A stretch of DNA of 64,000 nt from Klebsormidium nitens (GCA_000708835.1 DF236965.1:128700-192699); one strand, 5' to 3'. Positions 36,501 through 49,600 are shown, numbered from the stretch's first letter. Notes: generated from the sequence alone by a model not told the origin. Translations and numbers: made by a program.

Positions 36501-39500
36501 TATCCTTCAAGCATGCATGCCCCGGCAATTCAATTCCTCATTCATGCCGGCGCTTCGCTTGATTTCTGGAGGCTTCGTCTCAGTCGTCGCAAGTGTGTGG
36601 CTCACCCCGGCCTGGTTGGAGAGCAGCGCCCCGGTTGCGATAAAGTTGGCAACGACGGGCCCGACGAGCTTAAACGCTCCGCCGACGCCGCCCGCGCGGT
36701 TGCTGCCGTACGTGAACACCTGGTAGTCGCTGTCGCCCTTCAGGAACGCGCCGCCGCCGTCCTGCGATGCCGCGGCCGCGTGTCAATCACTAAACCCTTC
36801 GATTTCAAAGACGACTTGAGATTCGAAGGGCCAATCGTGACAAACAGAATCCCGAAACCACATTCTCAAACTGCGCCACCGTTGGGCTAGGAGAAGGTAA
36901 GCTGGAAGGCCAAAGGCCCCGAGGTGCTCAACCTCGAAGGAAGCAAAGTGCCGCCGATTCAACGACGGAAGCTTGCAGACTGCTCTTTGGGTGTTTCCCA
37001 GGAACAATAGGACTCTCAACGGGCCATCTTCCAGAACCCTTACGAGCTGGTTCGTAGATTGCAGGGCAGCGAGAGACAGGCGAGCCGGATGGAAAAGTCA
37101 CTCTTGGCGTTCCCGGTCTTGATAAAGAGAAGGGCTGAGCTGTCGAAGCAATTATTGAGAGCCGACTGCTATTTGGCGTACCTGCACGGCCCTGTTGCCC
37201 TGGATGCTGTACGAGCGGAAGTGAACGGTGCTCCCCTCGGACGTGTAGATGCCTCCGCCGTTGCCCTGCGCACAAGGGGAGATGACGTAAGCTGCCTGCC
37301 TAATTCTCACATCGAATAAGTTCGTCTTGATCCAAAGTAAAAGCGGGACGGAACCAGATACACGAATATTTTGAGCTACTGAAATCTGGAATTGTCACCG
37401 CAGAGAGTCACAATAGAATGGTAAAAAGCTTTCGCAATAGCACCGAGCAATAATCCGCAATCCGAACTTGTCTTCATTAGATGATAAGACCAAAACGGAT
37501 AGAAGTTTCGCGCCCTTTCTTCTCAGATTCTGAAGCTTCGTACAATGCTCAAGAACGGTACCTCAGAAAGAAAACAAGCACAAGATCACGAGGGGCGTAT
37601 TCTCACCGTGGCCGTGTTGCGGGTGATGGAGCCGACCTGGAAGGTGGCGGTCGCGCCCTGGCCCAGGAACACCGCGCCACCATTGCGCGCGATGTTCTGG
37701 GTGAAGTACATGTTGCTGTAGGTGACGTCTGTAAAGACGTCCTGGTACACCGCCGCGCCGTCACCGGCCGTCTGAGGAAAGTGAGGGCAGCTTAAGAACT
37801 GGGCTTTAACGTGCAGCCTCCGTGTAGTTTCCAACCCCTCGACTGGACCTCGAACGTCATGAAAGCATGACTGGTGAGAAAGTCTTCATTGTCCCAATTA
37901 TCCATTACAAATCGTCCTGCTTCCGACCAGAGATTGGCTAACCGGTGGATCGGCAAGCCGTTTTGCAGATGTTCCAAAGCCGACGAAAAAAGTATCAAAA
38001 ATGGCGGCAGTATAAGCAATGCAAACAAGTAGACGGCAACATCTCACGTGGAAGCAGGTATCAAGCAGTCAGCCAATCAAGCTTCCAAACCGCGGAGCGC
38101 TCCTCACCGCGGCCTCCATGAACGTGAGGGACTCCAGGATGACCTTGACGGGCGTGAACCCGTTCTGGCGAACCATGAACATGGGGTACTTGCTGTGGGT
38201 CGTAAACACGTTGTACAGAGCTTGGTCAGCCGCCCCCCGGATCGTGATCGATTTGTCGATGACCAGCGGCAGAGACGCGCCGCAGATTTCGGGGCTCATC
38301 TCGATGTAGGTCCCGCTGTTGGACCAGCCGTTGAGCGCGGTGTCGGTGGAGCCGATCAGGATCGTGTCGCCCGGCGCGGCCGCCTTGAGCGCGGCCACGA
38401 GCGCGCTGCAGTTCTTGATGTACTCGCCCTGCCCCGTCAGGACTGCGCGCGCGCGGAAAAGAGGCGGTCAGGTTGGCGCAGTGAATCATGGATGTTGGTC
38501 GAAGGGAAAGGTACGTTGGAAGCCGAAGGGCGTAGCAATGTGAGCAACATTGCTTTATCCGTAAAGTGGCAGCAGATCAAGCTCGAGCCAGGTTCTAAGA
38601 GGCGCTTTGGTATCTTCCTGTGCAGCTCAAGAACTCTTGAGGACTACGAGACTCCCTTCTTTTTCTCACTTCCCGACGCATCCTAGCCATAAGCATGCTT
38701 CCCCTGGTTACGGTTAGATTCTTCAGGCCGTAAGAAACTGGGCGATCGGATCTGGGCAGTAGGCTTTCAAACGCACGTTGGGGTGCTGTTCCTGCTGACG
38801 TCATTAACAATCTCGGGTGCACACTCACTCGGGCAGGTGGTGTTCCAGGCGGCGGTGGTGTTGGGCGACACCTCGAAGATGACGTCACCGAACTGGTCCT
38901 CCTGAGGGGGGCACGCCCAAAGGTACGTCTGCGGGTCCGTGTTCACCACGCGCGCATCGCCGCTGGCCAGGTCAGGGGTGCACTGCACAAACGGAAGGGG
39001 ACTGGTCCAGTTAGGTCTGATTATCCTGGAATCTCTGCCGCAAAGTGGTGTTTTTAGCACGCCACAGCGCCGCTTTTCTTGGTCGTACACATGCGGCGAT
39101 TGGAGAGCAGGGTGTCATGCCGTGCATATGGGTCGATGCACGTCTAGCCGCCAAAGCTTGATGACTGAGAAGGCAACAAAAAAGACGGTCAAACAAGGTC
39201 AAACTAAAGGGTACAATAAAGGGTACAATAAAGGGTACAAAATAAAGGGTACAAAATAAAGGGTACAATTGAGCAGGGCCGCGTCTTTGAGCCGAAAGTC
39301 AAGCGTTGCGTGGGCTTCTCACCCCGGACGGAGGCGTGACGCTGGCGTCGATGTCGTTGGTGATAAAGACGTTGAAGCGGGCCTGGACCTGGCCGCCCTC
39401 GTCCAAGTAGAGAGCGCCGCCGGAGCACTGCAACAGGAGAGAATGTGTGTAGAAGCTGGTACGTGTTTGCATTGGAGCTGACTGCCCTACCCAATCTGAG

Positions 39501-42500
39501 GCGCACGAAGCTGAAAGTGATCACAAAAGGGCTACAATGCAGACCAATCTGAGACTCGGAGGAAGGAAATAATCTTGCTTGATGATGCGGAGGGCCGACA
39601 GTTTTCGACGGGCCTGCGCGGCAAGCGCAGTACTTGCTCCTGTGCTTCGCGCTCCGGTTCAAAAATCTCATACTGATGCGGCTGGGATTTTCTTTATAGA
39701 GCTCACCATGGCTGTGTTGTTGCCGAACTGCCCGCCGAAGTAGATGGCTGTACCGCCGTTGTTGTCGACAGCTCCACCGAACCGGCCCTGCAATGTGCAC
39801 CGGGCCGCCGTTCAGAATCTTAAATGGAGCAGAAAGATGTCGACGCGATTTCCAAAGGTTTCCGGGCTAATATCTCTCACCATGGCTTGCTCGATAATGC
39901 TTTTTGATCTTTCAAGACCTTATACTCATGAATGTCGCCGGACTGGATACAAGATACGACCGATGCAGGGCTAGGGGCAGTGCCTCTGGATCAAAACAAA
40001 ATAAGCTTCGGAATTTCGTTCTTACCGCCTGGTTCCCGTTGAAGGTGGTGTAGTCTCCCAGCATGCTGCCCTTGTGGAACAGGCCGGCGCCGTTCTCCTT
40101 GGCCCAGTTCTTCTCGATCGTGGACGTGAAGGCCTGGATGATGGACCCAACCTCCGCGTAGATGGCTCCTCCGTTGAGCTGTACGGCGCAAAGGAGATCT
40201 CAGCAGGTAGATTCTACTCAAAACCAATGCACTCAGAAGGGATGTTCAGCAGGTACTTTATAAAGATTTCACACACTCAGAAGGGGAATTCAGCAGGTAA
40301 TCTTATCCTCATTCCATGACCTCAGAAGGAGTTTTCAACAGGTACGTAGGTAGGTTCAACCCGGTTCCAATAGACTGAAAAGGAGAGTCCAGCAGGTAGA
40401 TTCAACCCGGCAGCAAACAAAGTCAGAAGGAGAAGTCAGCAGGTAGATGTAAGGAAAAGGAAAAGCTAGTGGGTGAAGGATGGGCGAAAGGACTCCTCAC
40501 TCCTGTGATAATGCGGACAAGCCAAGGTCAATTCAATCGCAAGGGCATGATTTCATTCAGAGTTCCGTATCTCCGCGGGTCGACTTTGCCATTACGAAGG
40601 AAAAGCAGTCCTGAACATCTTACCGCCCAATTGAAGCGGAAGGTGTCGGCGTATGCCAGGAGGTAGGTGTCCTTCTCCATGTAGATTGCCCCGCCATTTC
40701 CATGGAACTGTGGAAAGAAGAAGACGCTCAGGCTCGGTGAAACCTATTGACTTATACGAATTGAGCAAAGCTCGAAGTCCGATATCGTGATTCGGCGATA
40801 GGGCAGAAAAACATTAGTTGCTTTTCGCGTTGAGGGCTTAAGCTTCGACTCTGAAGCAAAAGTATTCAAGACTCCACGTTGCTGGGTTCACGCAACGATC
40901 TCTCGTTCAAAAAGGAAGCGCGATGCTAAGGGCAGCAGACTCCTGCCTTCTTGAAGAAGCTCCGGACCTATGAGAGGTTACGCTCCAGCTTGCAGTGGCT
41001 ATTCGTCGTCTTATTCTTACCGACTTGGAGTTGAGGAAGTTGCACAGGTTGGTGAAGAGGAACGCTCCCTTCTTAACGTAGAAGATGGCGCCGTTGGCGA
41101 AGGTCGTGTTCAGCTACAGTACGAAAATAGTACGTCAGTTTGACTGTACTCAAGCCTTTCCGGCTGCTCTGTGAGGCTTGCATCTCTCTTTGCATCTGAG
41201 AGCCTTGTCTTGAGCAACTTCACCTGTATGAATGTAACTTGTAAAGGATCAATCGACGGAGCAAACGGTATACGGAGTCCTGCGATCATGTCGACGTGTC
41301 TGGACGCTCAAATAAAACAGGCCTTGAAACTATTTGTTGTAGCTCAGAACGTGTAAGGTTTCGATTGAAGTAACTTTCGGCTCAGTGTCCGAGCAAATGT
41401 CTTGCGAAACGTATAGTAAAATTGACCCCAAAGTCAAAGGACACTGCGCTCCTCATGTCTCTGGGTGATGCTTTTGTATGGATCCTAGCTTCTTATCGCT
41501 TATGAGACGGCTCAAGAAGCCTCACCGAGAACTCCCTGAAACTGATCCTGTTGAAGCTGGCCGTCACGTTCTCGTCCACGACGAACGCGCCGGCTCCAAA
41601 CACGGTCCGCCCGGTGATGACATTGTAGTCGGGGTTTAAGTCCGCTCCGTTGACGGTAATGTCCTGGCTGATGTGAATAGGCAGCTGCACGTTGCACGGG
41701 CTGCACTGGTCGGCGGTCAGCTGAACGATCCCCGACACAGTGAGGGTGGCCCCCTTGGCGGCGCCCGCGATAGCGGCGCCTAGAGCGCAGCAGTCGGTGA
41801 TCGTGCCAGTGACGCCTGAGGGAAGAAAACGAACGGGGTCAGAGTTAGCCAGGGGCGTTATTGCAACGAGCTAAACATCGACAATCGACATCAGTGCAAG
41901 GGGTTCTTGGAATTCATCGAAAGGCTTGGCGGTGTTCTGCGACATTTCAACCGTGTAAAGACAGTGATGCGGGATTTCGGACGTTGGGCGGCGCTTCCGG
42001 TGCTCCTTCCAAAGGATCCAGGCCAGCACCCAACTGGCTCAAGAAAGTAGCTGCTCTCAGACAGTCGATGCAAGCTTTTCAGAGCACACTGCAAGGTTTG
42101 TTGAAACCAGCATTCGACCTCAGAAACATGATCGTCGCATGCGCAGCTGAACCAAATGAATGTTCTTTACGGTCAATGTTGTTTGAAGACCCGTTTGACT
42201 CTCGGCTCTCCGTGTTCACGGAGCTCTCATTTGCCTTGCAGCTCTGTGACAGTCTCACCTGGGCACGAGGCGGCGTACGGTCCAGCCAGAGTGTGAGGGT
42301 TGAGGTTGACCGGGTCGTTGGGCATGGGGCAGAAAGAGGCGAAGCCAGGAGCCTCGCCGAAGTAGTCGGCGGAGCCGTCGGGAGCACCGAGGCCGGTCTG
42401 CAAAACAGCAGGCGAAGCGAACGGTCAGAAGCTGTTTTAGAGCTCCGAAAACAAAGTTTTGGAAGGTGATGAGATCTGTGACGGTTCGCTGACGCTCACC

Positions 42501-45500
42501 AACGTCGCTTTTGAAAATCGCAGGTCGTCCTCAATCGGCCCTTTCAGCTTCTCATAGAGAGACCTCGGCCAAACACCTTCTTATACGCGCGGCTGCTTTT
42601 TGAAGTTGTCAACGGATGCCACTCGTTCGTGGCTAACGCATTCGAAGCTTACGCATTCACCTTCACTCGAGAAGCACATTCTCTACGAGATATCTCGTAA
42701 AGGAGCTCCGACAGAGCGACGTGTCCCCAAAGGCTTCTCAGTCCCTGAGCACATTCTGGACACATTTTTGCAATCAATGTTTTTTCCAGTCGCGTTCTCG
42801 TCGACTTACGGGGTCACTGTTGACTGGCATGTACGTGCCGCTCTTGAAGTAGGCATTTCCCCCGAACACGTGGATGGCGGCCCTGGCCCCCGCCACGTTG
42901 CGGGTGATAGCGGTGGAGGTAAAGAACGCGAGCCCAGAGCCGCCCTGGCTGTAGGCGGCGCCGTTAACGTCCTGCACGAACAAAACAAAAGACGTGCTTA
43001 TGTTGTCTAGACAGACTTTCAGATGTCACTGTTCCCGGAGCAACTGGTTTGTATCTCCTGAAGGCCGTTTTCGAAGGATTTCGTCAGGTTCTTGCCTAAG
43101 CGAGAGAGGCCGGCCACAAGATTTCCAATCTAGTATCTCAGCTGAAAGCTGACGTTTGTCGGGCAGAGAGCGCGATTAAGGGATGGGAAGATACAGCAAC
43201 TCAAAGAAATAGAAGATGCACCATTTACGAGAGTAAACCTTTGGGTTGTCACCAAGATCGGACGTTCTATGTTCGGCTTTAAATCCTACCCAACGGAACA
43301 ACTGAGATGCAAGAGGTGTGGTCGTGCACTTACGGCAGTGTTGGCATCGATGGTGCAGGCCGTGACGGTCGCATCTCCCCACACCACCAGGGCTCCACCG
43401 TTCTGCACGATAGCCGGTTGTCGCTCTTTAAGTCCTTTGATCTTGTACTTCTCGGCCCTTTGCGATTCATCTTGCTTCGTGTGGAAGGGGTCTGCATTTC
43501 GTCAATCTTCGTGGAGACGAAAGCCGAGATATGCTCAGGTAACAAAGCTCGAATGCACGAATGAAGGTTTGGTGAACCAATTTCGAGCAGATGACGACCG
43601 GAGAACGAACGGATCTGAAGGCGTTTGGCGAAGGGGTGTCCTCACCACGCTGGCGTGGTTGTTGGTCAGGAAGCTGGTAACGATGGTGAGCTTCGAGTTC
43701 ATTTCAGCGTAGATGGCACCTCCGTTGGCCTGCAGCCCAACAGCCACAGCAATTTGTATGCCACCCACTATGTTCGAGCTTCTGTCTCCAATTCTACTCC
43801 AGTCACCAAGTCGATGCACACCTTCAAATTCAGGACACGCAACTGAGCTGCAACAGCTTGTGACAAGCCTGCGAGCATCTTCAGAACTACCGAAACGCGT
43901 CTTTTCAATCGATGACACCCAGGATGCACTCAACCTCACTGGCCTCTGAGTCAGTGTGGGATACACTCGATCATTCTATATAGTGTTTGCATGTTTCGGA
44001 ATATGCTGAGATGCACGTCAGCACGTCTGACATAGGCGAGTTTCACCAATCCCAACGAGATAACAATCAGAGAGTGTCAACTTACGGCCTTGTTGAACTG
44101 CATCGTTCCCACAGTGAAGATCGCAGTAGCCGATGTTCCAAGGTAGACCGCTCCACCCTGGGCCGTCTGCAGCCAGGCAAAGGAAACGCTTTGTTTGCTT
44201 ACCCTTTATTTCTGCTGAGCTTTCTCATCTTTCTGAGACTTTGTGATTTTTAGTTAGAAAGAGCTTTGAAAGCAAAGCATCCTCTTGCAGCCTTCATATA
44301 GAGGTAGTAGCTGGGTTCATCCGCCCTTACTGCTGCTGTCGACATTCCAGTACGCGGGTAAAGGGAAGTGGAGGACTCACCGACTCGAGCCACTTGAAAA
44401 CGTAATTCGTGAAGGTGACCTGAGAGTTGCTGTCCACAGACACCGCCGCGCCATTTGCCGACGACTGCATCACCAGACAGGCCCAGTCAAGCTTCGGTCT
44501 ATGTTTCAGATTTCAAACGGCCCCTCCTAGAGAAGTCGAGCTTGTCAGTCAGCTGCAGCATTCGATGTTTTTGCTGTATCAATCAGTGTTCGATTTATTG
44601 CAGGTTGGTGAGGCAAAGAAGAACGGCACCTTGACATTCTGGAAGCCAACGTTGACGAAGTCGACTTTGGCTCCGTTGGTAATCTTGAAGAGCGACGCCG
44701 TGTTGGTAGCACCTCTCCCGTCAAAAGCGTTGTCGCTAGGCAGCTGTGACCCGCCGGCCCCGTTCACCTGGTTGGGACAAAGTTACGTGATGTGAGCGGG
44801 GCGCTTAGCATGGTAAACAAACATGTTCTCCTCAGAGACTCTGTGCTTGATGCTCGCTTTGGAGATCATCGATTATCAAGGTGCTATAACGGATGCAAGT
44901 TAGGTTCGCTGCTGAAAGGGGGAAAAACCAAGTCGACCAACTTTGGGGGTCACAAAGAGGTCGTTCGTGCTCTAGAGGGGTCCATGGCAGATTCCGCAAT
45001 ACAGTCATCTTCTTCAGTGCACTAATATTGCATGTTTAGCTAAGCAGGAATTGCCAACTCACCACGATCTGAATGGACTTGTCGATGACAATTGGCAGTC
45101 CCGTGGAGCAGGCCTGGGTTGTAATTGAAATGTTTCCATTGAAAATGAGTGTATCGTGATCCTGTGCTGTGGCTAGAAGTGCCTTGAGGGTATTGCAGTC
45201 TGTGAAGGAACTCGACCCGGCTGCAGAGAGGGAAGGCAAAGGAAAGAGATCAATGCACACGGCTTTCAGAGGATCTAGAGAAGCTTGGCTGTCTGATGAT
45301 TCTATTTCAAAATGACTGGCTTTTCATCTATTATTGGGTAGGCCCTCCCTGGAGTTCCTGAGAGCGCCGCCATAGAACAATATACTGAGGTCTGACTGCA
45401 CTGACCTGTTCATGTCAGAATATGTGATGGACGAGTAGCCTAAGAGTACACTCATTCGCACTAGCAAGCTTCAAGCCCTTTGTGCCCTTTGCGGGTGCAA

Positions 45501-45652
45501 GCTTGTTGAGGCAAGAGGATCTGGGATGCAGGGACTGGGAAGGCAGATGCTGACATCGAAAGCGTCCAAGGAAGGCTGTGCTTACCTTGCACAATTGCCA
45601 CCATAAACAGGCTGCAGATCAGCCCCAGAAGGCAGACACGCCAGGAAGCCAT
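33554..45652 (-). CDS. Secreted POMP-like triple beta-helix protein with EGF-like exons
   Basis: At least 25 exons and at least 1117 residues. Signal peptide: 45652-45586 (MASWRVCLLGLICSLFMVAI). Module 1: 45220-45063, 44767-44630, 44464-44381, 44166-44086, 43729-43646, 43402-43334, 42971-42810, 42397-42259. Module 2: 41815-41526, 41113-41021, 40707-40624, 40178-40026, 39787-39707, 39427-39323, 38982-38829. Module 3: 38442-38108, 37771-37607, 37265-37182, 36761-36606, 36322-36242, 35263-35171, 34806-34764. EGF-like: 34492-34205, 33777-33613. All junctions close in frame. Each module opens with a header (for example NCSALVAALKAAAPGDTI and LPLVIDKSITIRGA), then rungs with GGA(I/V/L) turns and several FxxN motifs, as in chlamydial Pmp passengers, then a Cys-containing cap. 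The likely role is a cell-wall or surface adhesin-type beta-helix. After 33613 a GTATGT donor predicts a further exon that I could not find. Read-through would stop at 33554. Confidence 0.82.
39190..39269. repeat. AAAGGGTACAATA simple tandem repeat
   Basis: Five head-to-tail copies of a 12-15 base unit (AAAGGGTACAAT, later AAAGGGTACAAAAT). It lies in the intron between the 38982 and 39427 exons of the beta-helix gene. Confidence 0.9.
40201..40446. repeat. Degenerate ~47-nt minisatellite in a beta-helix gene intron
   Basis: The core CAGCAGGTA recurs at 40201, 40247, 40291, 40337 (as CAACAGGTA), 40390 and 40437, a spacing of 44-53 bases. From the second copy on, each core is preceded by a TCAGAAGG-like block (ACTCAGAAGG, CTCAGAAGGA, AGTCAGAAGG). 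The array lies in the intron just upstream, in gene orientation, of the exon starting at 40178, beginning 23 bases from its splice acceptor. Confidence 0.85.
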
Positions 45653-46643
45653 GCTTCTAGATTCCCGTCTAGAAACGGCGCTTGCAAACCCCCGATCTAG
45701 CCACCCAGACAAACCCACCTTCACGCCCTGTTCATAGAATAGTGCGCCTGAAACCAAAGCGCACCTGCGCTGCGATACACGGCCACAAAGACGCCCTGAT
45801 GACTACCCTCTCGTTCAAATCTCCCACCAATGTATGTTTGCAATTGCTCAAACGTGGTGAGATTTGCTTCTTGCCATTTGGGCAATCTGCGTTGCTTGAA
45901 GATAGTCTTAGCCTAGAGGCTACTGTAGGGAGCTGCTGAATTTCGATCCAAGCCAGGATGTCCGCTGCAGTGCAGCACACTGCAACTCAGATTGCAGGTC
46001 TTGCATATTGCTCATGTGCCTACCTTCGACAGACTTCAATACACGTGTACCTATTACCTGAAAGACATCATACGCAGTGAGTACGCACTCGGGTTTTACA
46101 TGTACCTACATTGACGTAGCCTGGTGCCAAAGCTCTGCTGCCCTTGCGTCAGTCGAATGAAACCCGTACACATCATCATCATACCTACCGCAGACAAATT
46201 CCAACCCAACCCGGCAGTTATTTCTGCCGCGCGCGCAGCTTGATGCAAATCATGTTTGCCGTCCGATGAGGCATTCGGAAAAGGGCGAAGATCATCGAAC
46301 GCTTGAAACACACACGCCTTGGGCCTGAGTCCCTGACCCTATGACTCTGAGTCTGTAGTGAGAAGGTGGACCTGTTCATTCCACGTTCATTCCGAGCTAG
46401 CTGGTTCAGCAAAACACCACCACGTTTGATGGGAGCTCCGCAGCTACGTATTGCCGTTGGTTATGAAAAGCTCTGCTCTCCAACAGATTCTTGTTTGTCC
46501 TGCGCTTGCGTTTGTGGCCGTCTTGCAGAGGGAGCTGCAGTAAGAGCTTGAACCCCCACCTTCAAACCTGATCACCGCACATCGTTGCTTGAACATTCTT
46601 TCAGGAACTGTGAGCATCAGCCACATTCTCTCTGTTTGAGACT
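45653..46643. promoter_or_regulatory. Shared intergenic region of two divergent genes
   Basis: 991 bases separate the beta-helix start codon (-) from the WDR92 start codon (+). Both 5' UTRs and promoters must lie here. No clear TATA box or named cis-element can be assigned by eye. An upstream exon in either 5' UTR cannot be excluded. Confidence 0.5.
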
Positions 46644-49600
46644 ATGCCTGGCATGGCCGGCAGCTTACAGCAACCCCAGATCCTGGAGCACACCAGCAAA
46701 AGCTTGTCCGTGACGATCTACGATACAAAATGGGTACCCAGCAGGTATGCACCAGCCACACCCAGTCTGCACACTACCTGCTGTTTGATAGCCCTATATT
46801 GGAAAATCCGTGACCAACTCATCGTCACCAACTCTGACGATGCCCATCGACGAGATTTGAGCTAGTGCATACCACCTTCAGGGATTACTATGTTCTCTTT
46901 TGCTTTATCTAGGTTTGAGTCTCACAAAGAGAGCTCACGGGTGATCAATGCTCACACAAGATTTTTCAAAAGGGGAACATCTGTGAGCAGGTGGTAGCTC
47001 TAATGTTCATCATCTTCCTTACTGATATTGTGCAGCGCTCGCTTTGTGGTCCTCGGCTCCCACCCTAGAAACAGCGGCTGTATCCAGGTGTACGAACTGG
47101 GGGGAACGGAGATCAACAAACTCACAGAGGTCAGCCTTCAAAATAAAGATCAAGTTTTTTGCTGCACCTGCAAGTAGCTATGAGCTAGCTACTTATAGAT
47201 TCTGGTTCCAGGAACATCAATAAAGCCAGTTTCCTTTATGCCACCATGTGAATATTGCATCATGAAGCAGGAACTGAGGAAGTCTGCTAGTGCAAGCAAG
47301 GCTGATTCTTTTTGCGTTTTGCCTTTCTGCATAACGTCCTTTGCTGCTGCCAGCTAAACTGAGGCCAAGCCTGAATTTTATAGCAGAACTGTTAATCGAA
47401 GTCAGCTTTGGGCCCTCAAAGTCAATGCAACAGAGAGAACTTTATCACTAGAACAGGGGAAGAATGAAGTACTTTCGCACACATGCGTTCCTTGTTGACA
47501 GGCCCCCAGTGTCACTTTCTACTTATAGAAGCTTGTTCCGCAGGCGGAAAAGCAGCACAGCTTCAAATGTGGGACATTTGGCGCCTCAAGCCTGGTAAGG
47601 CAGCATTCTTCCTTCATTTTGAAAGTCGATTTCTGGAACAGATTGTCGCCCTCAACCCCAGTTAGTGCTTCCCCTCCTCAGTGTTCCAGGCTGCACCTCA
47701 TAGCTGCCTTGGGGTTGTACACCTATTGCACAAGTCATTCCCAATCGATCGCCTTGCCCCAGTGAGCCCCAGCAAGCATCAATCTGGTTGTCAGCCTACT
47801 TCATGAGCAACAACCTAGTCTTGTCCTTCCTTCGTAAGAGAGCTTGACATCCACTATCTCCAACACTCCCAACTGCTGACATGCTCTTCTGTCAGCGCAG
47901 ACCCAACGCCACCTCGCCACCGGTGACTTCGACGGTAACCTCAACGTTTGGGACCTCGACAGGCTAGGGACCCCTCTCTACCACGCAAAAGCCCACAGCT
48001 CAATAGTAAACGCAATCGACGGCTGCGGAGGCCTAGGGGTCGGGCGGGGAGCCCCCGAGATCGTGACATGTGGCAGGGACGGCCGGGTCTGCGTATGGGA
48101 CACCCGACAAAAGGACGACCCTGTGGCGTGCTTCGAGCCTGCCACGTCGGACAGCACGCGCGACTGCTGGGCCGTCTCGTTCGGAAACGCGTACGAGGAG
48201 AACGAGCGGTGCGTTCTCGCGGGGTACGACAACGGCGACGTGAAGCTGTTCGACCTGCGCACGGGCACCGTGCGGTACGAGACGACGCTGCAGAACGGGG
48301 TGTGCGCGGTGGATTTCGACCGGAAGGACATCCCGATGAACAAGTTCGCGGCCACGACGCTCGAGTCGCGGTTCCACGTGTTTGACGCGCGCACGCAGCA
48401 TGCAACAAAGGGGATGGCGAGTTTGAGCGAGAAGCAGGCGCATGGGAGCACGATCTGGGGGGTGCGCCACCTGCCTCAAAACAGGGAGGTGTTCATGACG
48501 CTAGGGGGAGACGGCAGCTTGGCGTTGTACAAGTATTCGTACCCCGAGAAGAGGACGGCCAAGGAGGAGGACGGGAGCGTGTCGGGGGTGAGTGCGAGAC
48601 GCCCTGATTTTAAATCGTTCTTATATCTAAGTAGTGGGTGGAAAGAAGGCGATTAGAGTCGATTTTGCTCGCACAAATGGTCGAGGTTTTGATCACCGGA
48701 AGGAGGAAAGCGAGAGCGTCACGTGAGACTTCACTCTTTGTGCACGCAAACGAGCACTGGCTACTACTGGATGGAGAGTCGTTTGAGGGGCCTTGTGAAA
48801 GCGATTTTGACGGCTAAAGTGTGGTCCCGTTCTTCCTTTCCGGGATGATTTGGACGCTCATCTCAGCAGCTCCCATTGCTGTCAGGCAACTTGCGGAGTC
48901 GAGATGCCGGCTGTCGACCTCTTAACCCCGTCAGCAATGTCCATATTCAAATGTGTAGCCTGACCCAAAACGGCAAACCTCAGAGAGATGAGGCGCTGGA
49001 CATGATTGGAAAGCTGTTGACCCGTTGAAGAAGCATGTGGTCCACTGTTTTCAGCAAAGGATCAGGGGCTAAAGAACGGTATCTCCGGAAACCTCGCTTG
49101 GCCCGGTTCAGTGGGAAGGCATTCTTGTTTCTCTGAGGAAACCCCCGGATCTAGATTTCGGCCCCTGTCCATGCAGGTCATTGGAAGCGTAAACATGTTA
49201 GCGTCGCGAACGGTGGCCTCTCAACCAATCTCCTGCTTTGACTGGTGAGTTACTCCGCTGATGTGCGCCATTTCATGGTTCTGGATTGTTTCGCTCTTTT
49301 CAAGTGCGATTTGATATTCTGGATCTCCTGGAGTTAGGAGGTAGATCTGAAGAAGGGAAAGGTAAAATGAGCGCAAGAATTTGACGCAAGAGCGACCTGA
49401 AGCAAGGGACCTCCGATCAAACATTCATGCGTTTACTTATGAGCTTCGTGTACAATGTGAAACCGTGGTTCTGCTCTTGGCAACCGCATCCAACTTGCAG
49501 CAAATCGGAACCGTTTAGGACTGGCTCCTGCATGATTTGTATATCCCCTGCCCGTAGCTTCTTTTGCGGCACGTGGTGCATCTCCACCGTTTATAATTGC

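Noticed and set aside
40201-40446. CRISPR-like spacing of repeats
   Set aside because: The repeats are degenerate, the between-repeat parts are related rather than unique spacers, and the context is an intron of a eukaryotic gene.
47941-48479. Long open frames on both strands inside WDR92 exon 4
   Set aside because: They are Arg/Pro-rich shadows of the GC-rich WD-repeat exon, which itself matches the family residue by residue.
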